DNA of 64,000 nucleotides, taken from assembly GCA_031216915.1 (NCBI GenBank), contig CM062288.1, positions 182,678,596-182,742,595 on the forward strand, in the 5' to 3' direction. The notes under the pieces were generated by a model, which saw nothing but the letters and a program-made list of their open reading frames with translations, did not search any database and was not told the origin of the DNA. Shown here piece by piece: positions 53,571-63,174 of this stretch (position 1 is its first letter; every line of letters starts with the position of its first letter). The translations under genes and the position numbers were made by a program. Source of the stretch: Pictodentalium vernedei (Eukaryota > Mollusca > Scaphopoda > Dentaliida > Dentaliidae).

Positions 53571-54563
53571 GCATCATCGAGGCATGCTAATTCGTTCCGA
53601 CTGTGATGCCTCGAGTCTCGACTGTGGGACTTGTGTTCATATATCTGAACAGTTTTCGATATACCAGTATACCGCGGTATTTTTTTGAATACCGATACCG
53701 GTATTCAGTTTTGAATATCGTGCAGCCCTAATTGGAACACAGGGAATTTGTTTGGTACGTTCTGACATTATTCATAAAGGTTTATTTCTAGCCACAGCCA
53801 TTGTTACAGTAACGTCTAACTTTTCTGTTCCCGTTAAAATTTTGAATACGGGTCATGATAAAGTGTACATCAACAAAGGAACTAATCTTGCCACATTCAA
53901 ACTCTGTGACCATGCCATTGATACAGATACATTATATCTTCCCATCAAACAGACTACATGTACCGATGTCACTAATAAAATGCATGTAAGTAGAACTCAT
54001 AAAGTTGCCCCTTTTCCTGCAGTTGGTCTTGCAGGTGACAAAGTTAGTAAGTTCGATAAGTTATAGTTTAAATTCTGTTTAAAACCTGTTTAAACGACAG
54101 TGTTTCTTCGGAGCTTTCCGAGAGCCAGGCCGAGGAATTGCTGCAGTGTTTATATTCACATGCGGATGTTTTGTTTACGCCACAGAATCCAAGACTTGGC
54201 CTTACACTTTTGGCATTTATTATATAGGACCTTATGTTGTAAAGGAAGTTTGTAGTCCGCACATGGTCACTCTGACTGATCCTGTCTGAAAGAAGAAGTT
54301 TCATGCTCCGATCCACTTTGACCGACTTGAAGTGGCATATGTTGGGAAGCCAGCTACTTAATTTTTTTTAAAGTGTGTGAACAGATATGCATTACTGTTA
54401 ACTCATTGCATGCTGCTGGTGGTTATTCCTGTCCAGGATATAAAATCTCTTGCCGCTGAAATATGTAGAATGTTGGCACATTTAACCAAATTTCTTCCCC
54501 GTAGACGGAATAGAATTTTTGACCAATGATTTCGTGAGTTGAATTTAGATGAATGTTTCATTA

Positions 54564-54846
54564 AATCTAGTCATGGCTGCTTAATAGCAGTTAACGCTTA
54601 ACAATGAAAGCTATTTTTTGTTCGGCATAATAAAATAATCAGAACGTTTCTTTTCATCTTCTATCGGGCGATAGTACCTGAGCTTCGCTGCTTCAGGTTT
54701 TATTTCAGAAATCACACAAACTCAGGTACTATCGACCGACAGAACATGAAAAGAAACGTTCTAAAATTTTAATATGTATGCTCATTTGGAAAAGTGTGTG
54801 TTGTGGCCACAACACACACTTTTCGCAAATGAACATACATAATATC
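54564..54846. repeat. Cluster of three hairpin-derived sequences
   Basis: 54564-54590 is a half-arm related to the hairpin at 21534. 54641-54762 is a hairpin with AGAACGTTTCTTTTCAT arms and a GATAGTACCTGAG inner arm. 54771-54846 is a near-perfect hairpin with CTCATTTGGAAAAGTGTGTG arms meeting at TTGTGGCCACAA. Confidence 0.7.
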
Positions 54847-54898
54847 ACATTACACTTCAAGGATATTTAAGACACCGTGATGTTATTGGCACACACAT

Positions 54899-55147
54899 TT
54901 AACCCTTTACCCAACGAATCGTCCGCATCCGCCCGCGTAATATGCAAATTCAGCAGTTGAAAAAATATTGTTTTTCAAAACATTTCAACAAAACCATATC
55001 ATGTGACCCCTCGTTGGAACGAGCTCGTCGAGCTCGTTCCAACGAGGGGTCACATGATATGGTTTTGTTGAATTTTTTTGAAAAAATTTAAAAAATGATA
55101 TTTAAAATAAAAGATTTTGATATCGTCTGCGTTGGGTAAAGGGTTAA
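54899..55147. mobile_element. Palindromic piggyBac-like MITE, subfamily II, TTAA-flanked
   Basis: TTAA at 54899-54902 and 55144-55147. Ends CCCTTTACCCAACG and CGTTGGGTAAAGGG are perfect inverted repeats. Core CAAAACCATATCATGTGACC around GAGCTCGTCGAGCTC with near-perfect arms. Confidence 0.92.
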
Positions 55148-55477
55148 GCCATTTGTATTTTATGATTGTCTTCTATTTTTCTTTAAGTCATTCATTAAGG
55201 CTAGGAGTTATTGAACAAATATATATAACTAGGTTGCTGTTTGCTTCAGGATTTTTTGTTTGGTTTTCATGGTTCATGGGAGTGGCTGTAGCATGTCTGA
55301 AGTTATTTATATTTTGGATACGTTTGTGCCAAAGATCCGGAATGTGTGTTTGTGTGTGCAGATGTCTTATCAATCATGAATATCGGAGCTCATGCTTATA
55401 ACATTGTTTATATCTGATCGATATGGATCCGTAAAAGCACAATTTGACAAAGTAATTTTAAGTTTCTCAAGTAATTC
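55148..55477. other. Unassigned spacer
   Basis: A 94-codon frame at 55117-55401 begins inside the MITE and is hydrophobic, but has no sign of being a gene. Confidence 0.4.
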
Positions 55478-55692
55478 CTGGGAGCAATACTATAAAACTT
55501 TTGCAATTGTATTTTCTAGAATTGTATTTTCCAGTTATGACTTTAAATCGGTTGAAATGAACCATTAGCATTTTCAAAGATGTGGCAAATCTTTTAAAAT
55601 GCTAATGATTCATTTTAGTCAGTTATATTAATAAGTAGAAAATACAATTCTAGAAAATACAATTGTGAAAGTTTCAAAGTATTGGCTCCAGG
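55478..55692. mobile_element. Hairpin MITE family M2, copy 2
   Basis: Ends CCTGGGAGCAATACTATAAA and CCTGGAGCCAATACTTTGAA (inverse), then paired AATTGTATTTTCTAGAATTG arms and a CATTAGCATTTTCAAAGAT centre. Confidence 0.85.
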
Positions 55693-56334
55693 TCTCAGAT
55701 TTATGTTATGTAGAGTTAATTCCCTTGGATTGTTGAAAATAAAGGAAGAGAGAAAAAAGAGAAAATGTTGCTAAAGTTATCACAGAACTAAATATTTTCC
55801 CAAAGGCCACAATTATAAGGTTCAGACGAAAGAAAATATGATCGCATCACTTTAATTTTGGCATTCAAATATCTTTGTCAAGTATAGCTCGTCAGACAAC
55901 CTTTTTCTGACCCGAATAATTCTATTTTTAAGTCCAAAAGTCATCAAATCGCCCTTTTTTATCAGGAATATTCAACAATAATGCAAGATGTCAATAGAAT
56001 GCTTCAAACGTTTATTGAAACAATATTTTTCCCCAAGACTGTTTATTTTTCGAGACTGCATCATTTCCGAGTGTAGCAGTTCAAGGCGGGTAATTTTAAT
56101 TCAAATATTTAGTTCAGCGATACCTAAAAATAAAGAAGATTGTGCTTGGAAATGAAGGATGGTTATTTTGAATTTCATAATTTTAATTGCAGAAACCTTT
56201 CCGATTAAAAAGACACTTGCGACATCGACGTGCAGTGTGACCTATTTCACAGCACAGCCATGCCTGCACGTGGACATTTTGGATTAATTGTCTACTAAAG
56301 GACAAAACTTGACACAGATGCTGCCATTAAACAT
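55693..56334. other. Unassigned AT-rich stretch
   Basis: No gene or repeat recognised. Confidence 0.45.
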
Positions 56335-56720
56335 TGCTTATAGCCCCTCATTGGAACGAGCTCAATCAAATGACGCCTAATAAGCTATGTTTTTGAGTCA
56401 AAATATGAAATAAAAAAAAAATTAAATAATGTTTTTTTTTGTGAGGAGAACAGGAGACAATACCGTAAAACTTTTACAATTGTATGTTCTGGAATTGTGT
56501 TTTCCAGTTATGACTTTAACTGAGTTGAAATTAACCATTAGCATTTTCAAAGATGTGGCAATATGCCAGTTGGCAAATTGCCATATCTTTTAAAATGTTA
56601 ATGATTAATTTCAGTCAGTTATATTAATGGATAGAAAATACAATTCTAGAAAATACAATTGTAAAAGTTTTATAGTATTGGCACCTATCGATGTTTGCCG
56701 TTACGTTAGTAAAGGGAAAA
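56335..56720. mobile_element. Decayed palindromic MITE (subfamily I) with an M2 MITE inside
   Basis: 56335-56450 resembles half of the palindromic MITE (GCTTATAGCCCCTCATTGGA, TAAGCTATGTTTTTGAG). Its right end reappears at about 56693-56716 (GCCGTTACGTTAGTAAAGGG). Between them lies M2 copy 3 (56454-56692), so M2 inserted into the older palindromic MITE. Confidence 0.65.
56454..56692. mobile_element. Hairpin MITE family M2, copy 3
   Basis: Arms ATACCGTAAAACTTTTACAA / ATACTATAAAACTTTTACAA with the CATTAGCATTTTCAAAGAT inner arm and a TATGCCAGTTGGCAAA centre. Confidence 0.8.
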
Positions 56721-57264
56721 CAAGTAAGAGAAAATAATAAAAAAGACTAGTCAAGTAAGAAACACTGTTTGTTTCCAAAATAATATATGCTCCCTCAACG
56801 GTAAAAAACAACTCTATGAACAAATTCCACTAAGAGGTTATAAGTTATGTATAGACAGCAAACCATGGAAATATATTTTCTGCATATAGCATATGGTGGT
56901 TTCGTCAAAAGGTGGGGTCAGTGACAGATCCAGATTTTTGGGTTGGTACGCCACTGCCCGCTGGCCATGTATATGGAATATGTAGCGTTTCTTTGTAAGC
57001 ATGAAACCAAACGCGTCTATAATTGTAGAAAACAGAATAATATTCTGAAATGGACAGCGGATAGTGATAAAAAGCAACGGAATTTCAACAAAGCTCTCAA
57101 GGCCAAAATTTGCTGACAGAACTCAGATCAACAATTTTAAAATCTGGTCATGATAAAGCAAGACTTAATGACGTTCAGTTGTAAAAACACATGGCAACTT
57201 TTATCTCTCTCACTGATTACAGGGCCTCAAAAAGCTGATACCAATTGAGAAAAAGAAGAGAAAG
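56721..57264. other. Unassigned stretch
   Basis: No gene or repeat recognised. Confidence 0.4.
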
Positions 57265-57345
57265 AAACGCCCGCTGAGCTCGTTCCAAAGAGGGGTCATA
57301 ACCTATGTTTTTGAGACATAAATGAAAAATTATCGGAATATTCAA
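57265..57345. mobile_element. Palindromic MITE fragment, subfamily I
   Basis: One arm only: GAGCTCGTTCCAAAGAGGGG then TCATAACCTATGTTTTTGAG. Confidence 0.65.
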
Positions 57346-57404
57346 TATTTGTCTTCCAATCCCATCATTACCCAAAAAATCTGGTGTGAATCGCTGCTAA
57401 AGCC

Positions 57405-58090
57405 AATCTATTAGAAGGGTGACCGAAGGAACCCAAACAATTATAGAGCCTTTGCTCCCGGCAACTCTCTTGGGAAGCTTTTCAATAAAATAATTAACAG
57501 AAGACTACCAAATTACTTGGAAGAATACAAATTGATCAATGATAACGGATTTGGCTTTATGAAAAACGCACAATCGGCAATGCTTTTATTTTGTAAACAT
57601 TTATTAATCGGTGTTAGAAAAATGGAAAAGTTATTTATGCAGAATTCATAGATTTAAAAAAAGCCTTCGATAAGATCAATCGTGAAATACTTGCCAAACA
57701 TTAAATCATATCGGTGCTGTGGGAAATGTTTTTAAAATTTTAAATCAGTGTATAGTAAACGTACACATATGCTATAGCCAAGTGCAGATTGATGACCAGC
57801 AAGCTTTCCTGCGATCGGAGTCAGAGAAGGATGCATAATTTCACCAAGTTTGTTCAAACATTTCATAGAAGATATTTGAGTTTGACGGTTCTCGTTTTCC
57901 AATCGGCAATAACCCTGGGAAGAGAAAATGTCAATCACTAACTCTTCGCTGATGACCTGGCATTCATCTTCGAAACAGAAACAGACCTTCAGAACTATTT
58001 GAATAGACTGCATGCATACGGGGAGTACAATGGCTTAGCAGTAAATACTGACAAATGCGCAAAATGCAAATTCTCTATTTTGGTAGAAAT
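57405..58090 (+). pseudogene. LINE reverse-transcriptase fragment
   Basis: Across three frames: RNPNNYRAFA (the RT2 NYR motif), FIDLKKAFDKINREIL (RT3 with catalytic Asp), SGVREGCIISPSLF (RT4 variant of the PQGS block) and LFADDLAFIFE (catalytic Asp pair), then LNRLHAYGEYNGLAVNTDKC. The ordering is that of an LINE RT, different in sequence from the 8.4-12.3 kb element. At least four frame changes and no flanking domains. Confidence 0.8.
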
Positions 58091-59079
58091 GAAATCGATA
58101 TATAGCACTGATCTTTATGCCTCTTTTTGTTGTCTGCCATGGTAAATATCTTTGCACAATATCTACAGAGCCGAGAATTCCGCATGTCTTCACTCAACAA
58201 AGATTAGGAGACAAACGGGCTGAAAGCAAAGCTCAGAACCTTTTTATACCTTTCCCACAGACGTACATGGATGTAGTGTGAAGTACACGGATGTAGAAAC
58301 CATAAACTTCTACTACAACTATCCTCTAAAGGTACCCTCCAAAAGGTATCCTCTAATAGTACATCACCATGTCATAGCTATCCTCCAATACCCGTATGTG
58401 CATATGTGCTGCAAGTGATATGCACACATTGTGCACGAGCACACATGTACATATCCACACATCTAGCATGGGCCCATGTGTGATGTGCGCACATTATCCA
58501 TTAGTACCACAGCCACGTCCCACCAACTTCCTGTCCCACGTTCGTGCAATCCCTTCTACGGCAGTGACTATCACATCACTTCCTAGGTCCGGGGTTAGGT
58601 CCGATCAATGAAGCATGTTTATCACATCTGCTACTTATGATGATAAAACAAATATTTAATAAATCCCCCAAAGAAAATAATTCTAGACTTCGAGAGTGGC
58701 ACTTGAAAAATTTCAGAAAGGAAATGTATAATGGTGAAATAGCACCCGGTTTGAACAAATTGAAACATATCTGGAGTTTAAAATACGAAATAAACAGAAA
58801 GGATAACTTGGCATAAAGAATGGTGAAACCAGAGTAATATTCACATGACTAAGAATAAGTAATCTTATTTCCAAATGAAACAAAATACTGCATTTTGATT
58901 GGCTGAGAGGTACGGTGTAACCACGGTGTAAAAACAAGAATACACAATAGCAGGCTATATGGCTAAAAAACAATTCCCATTTTTAATTGTTAATTCATAC
59001 CTTCTGCTCGGTTATTTTAGAACAAAAATAAAAATACAGGAAATTTAATATTTATATGGAATAAAATATTACAGATATA
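58091..59079. other. Unassigned, partly low-complexity
   Basis: ACATGT/CACAT-rich sequence at 58390-58500 and a GTACC/TCCTCTAA imperfect repeat at 58320-58360. No gene. Confidence 0.4.
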
Positions 59080-59122
59080 GATGTCATTGAAACTGGCTTA
59101 TTGAGCCAGTTCCAATGACATC
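59080..59122. repeat. Short hairpin
   Basis: GATGTCATTGAAACTGGCT and GCCAGTTCCAATGACATC around a TATTGA loop. Confidence 0.7.
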
Positions 59123-59238
59123 CATATTTGTCTGGTTTTATTTATTAAGAAACTTACCAAGTACAAATATTCTGTCAGTTTTTGCCCACCATGTAGGTTA
59201 AAGTATTAAGTACACAAAAATTCTTGGAAATAAATCCG

Positions 59239-59374
59239 TTATCCTTGTGTTTTCCAGGGTGTATGGGAATTTACACCGGTTTGGGAACTCATACACCCTT
59301 CGGCTTCGCCTCAGGGTGTGTGAGTTCCCAAACCGGTGTAAATTCCCATACACCCTGGGATAACACAAGGATAA
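59239..59374. mobile_element. 136-bp near-perfect palindrome
   Basis: Arms of about 60 bp starting TTATCCTTGTGTTTTCCAGG, continuing GTATGGGAATTTACACCGG and ending at ACACCCTTCGGCTTCG, pair with only a few mismatches. Probably a young MITE. Confidence 0.8.
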
Positions 59375-60065
59375 ATAATAATATTCTAGAAGTTGAGAAT
59401 GTATAGCAAATATTCATTTACGTCGCAAATATTTCGATGAAATAGCCTCAAAAATCTCCACTTTCAGTGAAATGACCGAGAAGTGAAAAATTTTTTTGTT
59501 ATGCAAAACAGAGCACCGGAATTATGTAATATTACCTGCAACATGGTCCGAGCATTTTTCAAACATAGATCTCATTTGTCCACAATCAGCTGATATTGCA
59601 ATAATGGGATCAAGATAACAGTAAAGGAATTTAGAAATAAAACCTATTGTCTTCGTTTTCAGCTTTAACAGACATGCAGAATGATTGTTGCTTTTGTTTT
59701 TATTCTCGTGACATCGGTCTTGTGTGGAAGTGTTTTGCATTAAACTTATCTATTTCAGTTATAGTCGCTGGTTTTTGTGGGCGTCCCGGGAAGCAGATTA
59801 ATGACGCCTCGTACAGCTGAGCACAGCACAGAAGCCAAAGATGTACGCATGGGGTGCGATATTATCCGTGATATCACACAAACACCCACCGCCTGAGGTA
59901 ATGGATGGCTATGTTTTATCGCAGATAAAACAGTGTTGTCTGATCCAGAATCGTGTGCAAAATGAGTTATAAAAATAAAGGGGTGGGGTAGGGGCAAACC
60001 ACGTGCTCTCATCCCTTGGATCCGCTCAGGTAGACAGTTATCGCAGTTATTGATAAGTTCTTTAC
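59375..60065. other. Unassigned stretch
   Basis: Apart from possible intron sequence of the candidate exon at 60066-60231, nothing is recognised. Confidence 0.35.
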
Positions 60066-60231
60066 CTGGACAAAAGTAGATCTTTGCGCAGTACCATCGC
60101 CAAGAATTCTTCCCCTTTTGACTGTCAAGAAACTCTTTGTTGCCTTCCGGAAAACATTCTTCGCTGAGAGCCTTTACCATGGTTTCGGCATACCGGGTTG
60201 TGTACATACATAGGAAATAGAGAGCGCTCAC
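60066..60231 (-). other. Candidate cysteine-rich exon
   Basis: On the minus strand an acceptor-like TTCACTACAG precedes the segment and TCCAG|GTAAAG gives a good donor. An ATG in strong context (ACCATGG, 60178-60180) opens MVKALSEECFPEGN. The Cys spacing continues to YCAKIYFCPG, reminiscent of a TNF-receptor-type or other secreted Cys-rich module. The frame also stays open upstream of the ATG (VSALYFLCMYTT). A single exon is not enough to name a family. Confidence 0.35.
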
Positions 60232-60299
60232 CTGTAGTGAATAGACATATGAAGCCAACTGAACTGAAGATCAGGTAAAACGAGTTTGAATGTTGACGG

Positions 60300-60551
60300 T
60301 TAACCCTTTACCCAACGTAACGGCCAAAACCGGCCAGCGCTATTCTCAAAAATCGCCAATTAATTTTCAAAATATTTTCATTTTTTGTCTCAAAAACATA
60401 GGTTATGACCCCTCGTTGGAACGAGCTCGTCGAGCTCGTTCCAACGAGGGGTCATAACCTATGTTTTTGAGACAAAAAATGAAAAAAAATTAGTTATTCA
60501 AGAATTTTTTTTGCAAGTGTTGTCTGCTTTGCATGTTAGGTAAAGGGTTAA
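60300..60551. mobile_element. Palindromic piggyBac-like MITE, subfamily I, best-preserved copy
   Basis: TTAA at 60300-60303 and 60548-60551. Ends CCCTTTACCCAACG and GTTAGGTAAAGGG. Inner arms 60375-60429 and 60431-60485 are exact 55-bp inverse copies separated by one base, with GAACGAGCTCG at the centre. Confidence 0.95.
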
Positions 60552-60579
60552 TATGCATATTTTCAATTGACACTCAACC

Positions 60580-61045
60580 GGATTGCATAAACATCATTAA
60601 AATACTTAGTTACTTATTTCTAGTACCAACACAGAGATATTTTGGTTCCCTCGGAAACCAAAATTGGAAATTCAGTTTGTCCTGGACGGGGAACCAAATT
60701 TGGTTGCATGAAACTAAACATACACATGTTTTGGTTTCTTCCATGTTGTCACATTAACTGGACTGATAAAGCTTTTGAACATTGTATAAATTGCAAAATA
60801 TAAAGCCGTGTCAAGCTGGAAATTTAAAATAGGGACGAAGCAACGTCAGAAACACGTTTTCAATTGTTCCATTACGGATGCGTTAACTTGTGCGACAATG
60901 GCATTTTTTATATATAAACAAGACAGGCAACACTACATGAAATTACCCGGTTCTAGGTCAAATTAAAACACGCTTGTTATCGTCCTTCGACGGGTTTTAG
61001 TTCCACATGGAACCAAATTTGGCCGGGATTTCTCTAAGTGAAGGA
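60580..61045. repeat. Dispersed repeat family C, copy 2 (inverted relative to copy 1)
   Basis: Contains GAAACACGTTTTCAATTGTT, the AACAAGACAGGCAA block and GGAACCAAATTTGGCCGGGA. A TTTGGTTCC/GGAACCAAA inverted pair occurs at both ends. Confidence 0.65.
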
Positions 61046-62216
61046 CCTGAGAATTTTTTGGAATTTTTGTTTACTCCCAGCACTGAAAAGACGCCCATTC
61101 CTCGCATCTGAGGCAAATATCGACGCCCCTAGCAGTATGTTACAACGAAAGAGTTTTGATAGCACAGAGCCGACCATGGTTCTGACCCAGTCTGAGAAAA
61201 TTTTGTTTTGCGAGCCACAAAATATACCCCATCCCCGCATGTAAAGCGACCGACGGCGCCGGATTTGTGTTTTGTAACCAGAGACTATCACTGGTGAGAA
61301 AACACCAATTAAGGTTGGACCCCGTGTGCGAAAGGTTTGATTTTTTAGACCGACAACACACCAAAATCCCCTTCCCTGGAACATTTCGTCCCCTGAGTTC
61401 TAATTGTGTTATGTGCTAGTAGGAAAACATTGGATCTCAGGGGTCGATGTCACAACGCTCGAGTAGTGTGTTACAACGACACAAATTCAACGAGGCTTAC
61501 CTTGGTCTAGATTAGGGGCCCCAAACGCCGGGCCAACCGGGAAAGTAAGTAAAAGTAAGTTAAGAAATAAGAGTCCTGATATTAACAAAATAAACATCCG
61601 TATTCGGAAAATAATGAATTAAAAGTATGTGCATTCCGCCAATTTTAGGAAGCTTGCCAAGATTAACATCGAAACACTTGCCAGCGAATATAATAGCCGC
61701 ATCACTTTTTGTTAACAGGGACCCTATAATATAAGCAATGAGGTCGGCGAGGGACACAAACTACCCCCAGTGTCCCCGTGAATCAGGCAGCAGCTATTCC
61801 GACCCGTGGTGATGGGGCTACTGAAACATTTGCCCCAGACCCCGCTAATTGTGGTTTAGGCACCGCTGTTCGTTGGCGAGACCAGATCAAACTGGACACC
61901 TGCGAAATTATGTTCGAGCTGGCTGACCGGTCTTCTCTAGTCTGCCAGAATACTTCGACCCAGACCAATTGACTGTTCTAATAATATGCTTATCCCAAAG
62001 CCTTCATTTACCTTGTCGTTGAGAGTATTGTGATGCAATATATTGTAGAAAAGTGCTATAAAGTACTTTTACCTTTGCTTTATATCACAGCAATTTAAAT
62101 CTTTACGTAACACAACTAGACGAAGGAATATTTAAACCGTTCTGATGAGGTGTTACAAGCTATATTTTGCAGGAGTTGCAAAAAATGGAAAAATGTTCAT
62201 AGAATTTAGTTCTGCG
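61046..62216. other. Unassigned stretch
   Basis: Open frames at 61034-61384 and 61778-61972 have no recognisable motif or convincing splice context. Confidence 0.4.
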
Positions 62217-62863
62217 GATCGTGCCATAAAATACCGGTCCAGTGCCGGCCCAGGATGGACCCCTGTTGGAGTATACCACCCTGCTGTACCGGTACAAAAA
62301 CGGACTAGCTCGGTCCGAGCGGCCCAAGGCGGTCCAGACGGACAATGTAGGGTATCAGATAATCGCTACTTCAGGGACACAACTCTCATTTCTGGACTTT
62401 CCCTTCCGACTTAACCTGTGAAATAACTTGAAGATTAGTTCCGGGAAACGCTCCCCTCTCAATCCAAGGATCCATGTCGTCCCAGAAAGGAGACGCCTGC
62501 TCATTTCAAGTGAAGGCACAAGTGATACAATATATTGTCCTTCAAGTGCAAATGGCGCCGTTTGCAATGCCCAAGCACTCAATGTCTGCACAAGAATATT
62601 TAAATTCTGCTTGCTACAAAGCCATAATGCATTGTACAATTCTTCATTTTGCTAGCTATTTATCAAATATACCTGATATCCACCAAAAAACCTGCAGTCA
62701 CCGTCCATCACCGAATACATACACAGAAGGTGTCAGAATGCCCTATATTGGCTTAAAAACGAAAACAATGTAGTGTACCACCGTGAACAGGTCCAGTGGG
62801 AAAAAATGGCCGCATATTGTTTGGACCGAACCACCAACGGCGGACCGGTACGGTCGCATCACT
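62217..62863. mobile_element. Possible hAT-like non-autonomous element
   Basis: Left GGATCGTGCC...ATACCGGTCC and right (inverse) GTGATGCGACCGTACCGGTCC are similar ends. ACCGGTCC, CGGTCCG and GGTCCA motifs cluster in both subterminal regions. No exact 8-bp duplication was found. Confidence 0.35.
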
Positions 62864-63073
62864 AATACAATTGTTTGTCCACTATCTTAGATAAAGAAAG
62901 AAGTGAAGAAACTACAGAAATAAATTACAGTGTTCTAGATTGCCCATACACGCCTTTGCCATAACCGTGGTAAACGAATAACGGTGCTTCACTTCTGAAG
63001 TGCACCTATGACTCACGTTGTTTGCAGCTGAGGTACAGTTTTTCTCGCCCCTCGCCCCAAAAATAGCAGTGGG

Positions 63074-63174
63074 ATATATATAAAAAATTCTTCGTCACAC
63101 ACTAGGCCTACCTGGGCTCTAAGCCCGGGTAGACCTGATGTGTGACGCAGAAATTGTCATATATACACCTTTAT
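63074..63174. mobile_element. Hairpin MITE
   Basis: GTCACACACTAGGCCTACCT with GGGCT pairs with its inverse around CTAA. Pairing extends outward through TATATATA-like sequence. Confidence 0.7.

Larger units (their letters stand above)
46529..53738. mobile_element. hAT-like MITE split by an LTR element; 8-bp TSD ATTGGAAC
   Basis: The left end TAAGGCTGCACGGTAT (46537) and the right end ...ATCGTGCAGCCCTA (to 53730) are inverted repeats. They are flanked by the exact duplication ATTGGAAC at 46529-46536 and 53731-53738. The MITE is cut after 21 bp by the LTR element 46558-53161. Its remainder, 53162-53730, is colinear with 38408-38979 including the nested palindromic MITE. Confidence 0.9.
46064..54366 (+). 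pseudogene. Gypsy/Ty3 pol remnant, interrupted by nested elements
   Basis: The target sequence at 46438-46536 reads GQINKTFPIG and continues after the hAT MITE at 53739 as CLVRSDIIHKGLFLATA, VKILN and INKGTNLATF. Then follow LSESQAEELLQCLYSHADV and PQNPRLGLT, the region between protease and reverse transcriptase. The text then jumps to an integrase C-terminus (YIGPYVVKEV, IHFDRLEVAYVGKP, about 54205-54360). RT, RNase H and integrase core are deleted. It is an old element into which all others here inserted. Confidence 0.75.

Noticed and set aside
55117..55401. Hydrophobic 94-codon frame as a membrane protein
   Set aside because: It begins within a palindromic MITE and has no start or splice support.
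61034..61384. 116-codon minus-strand frame as a gene
   Set aside because: No motif, splice context or codon pattern sets it apart from chance frames nearby.
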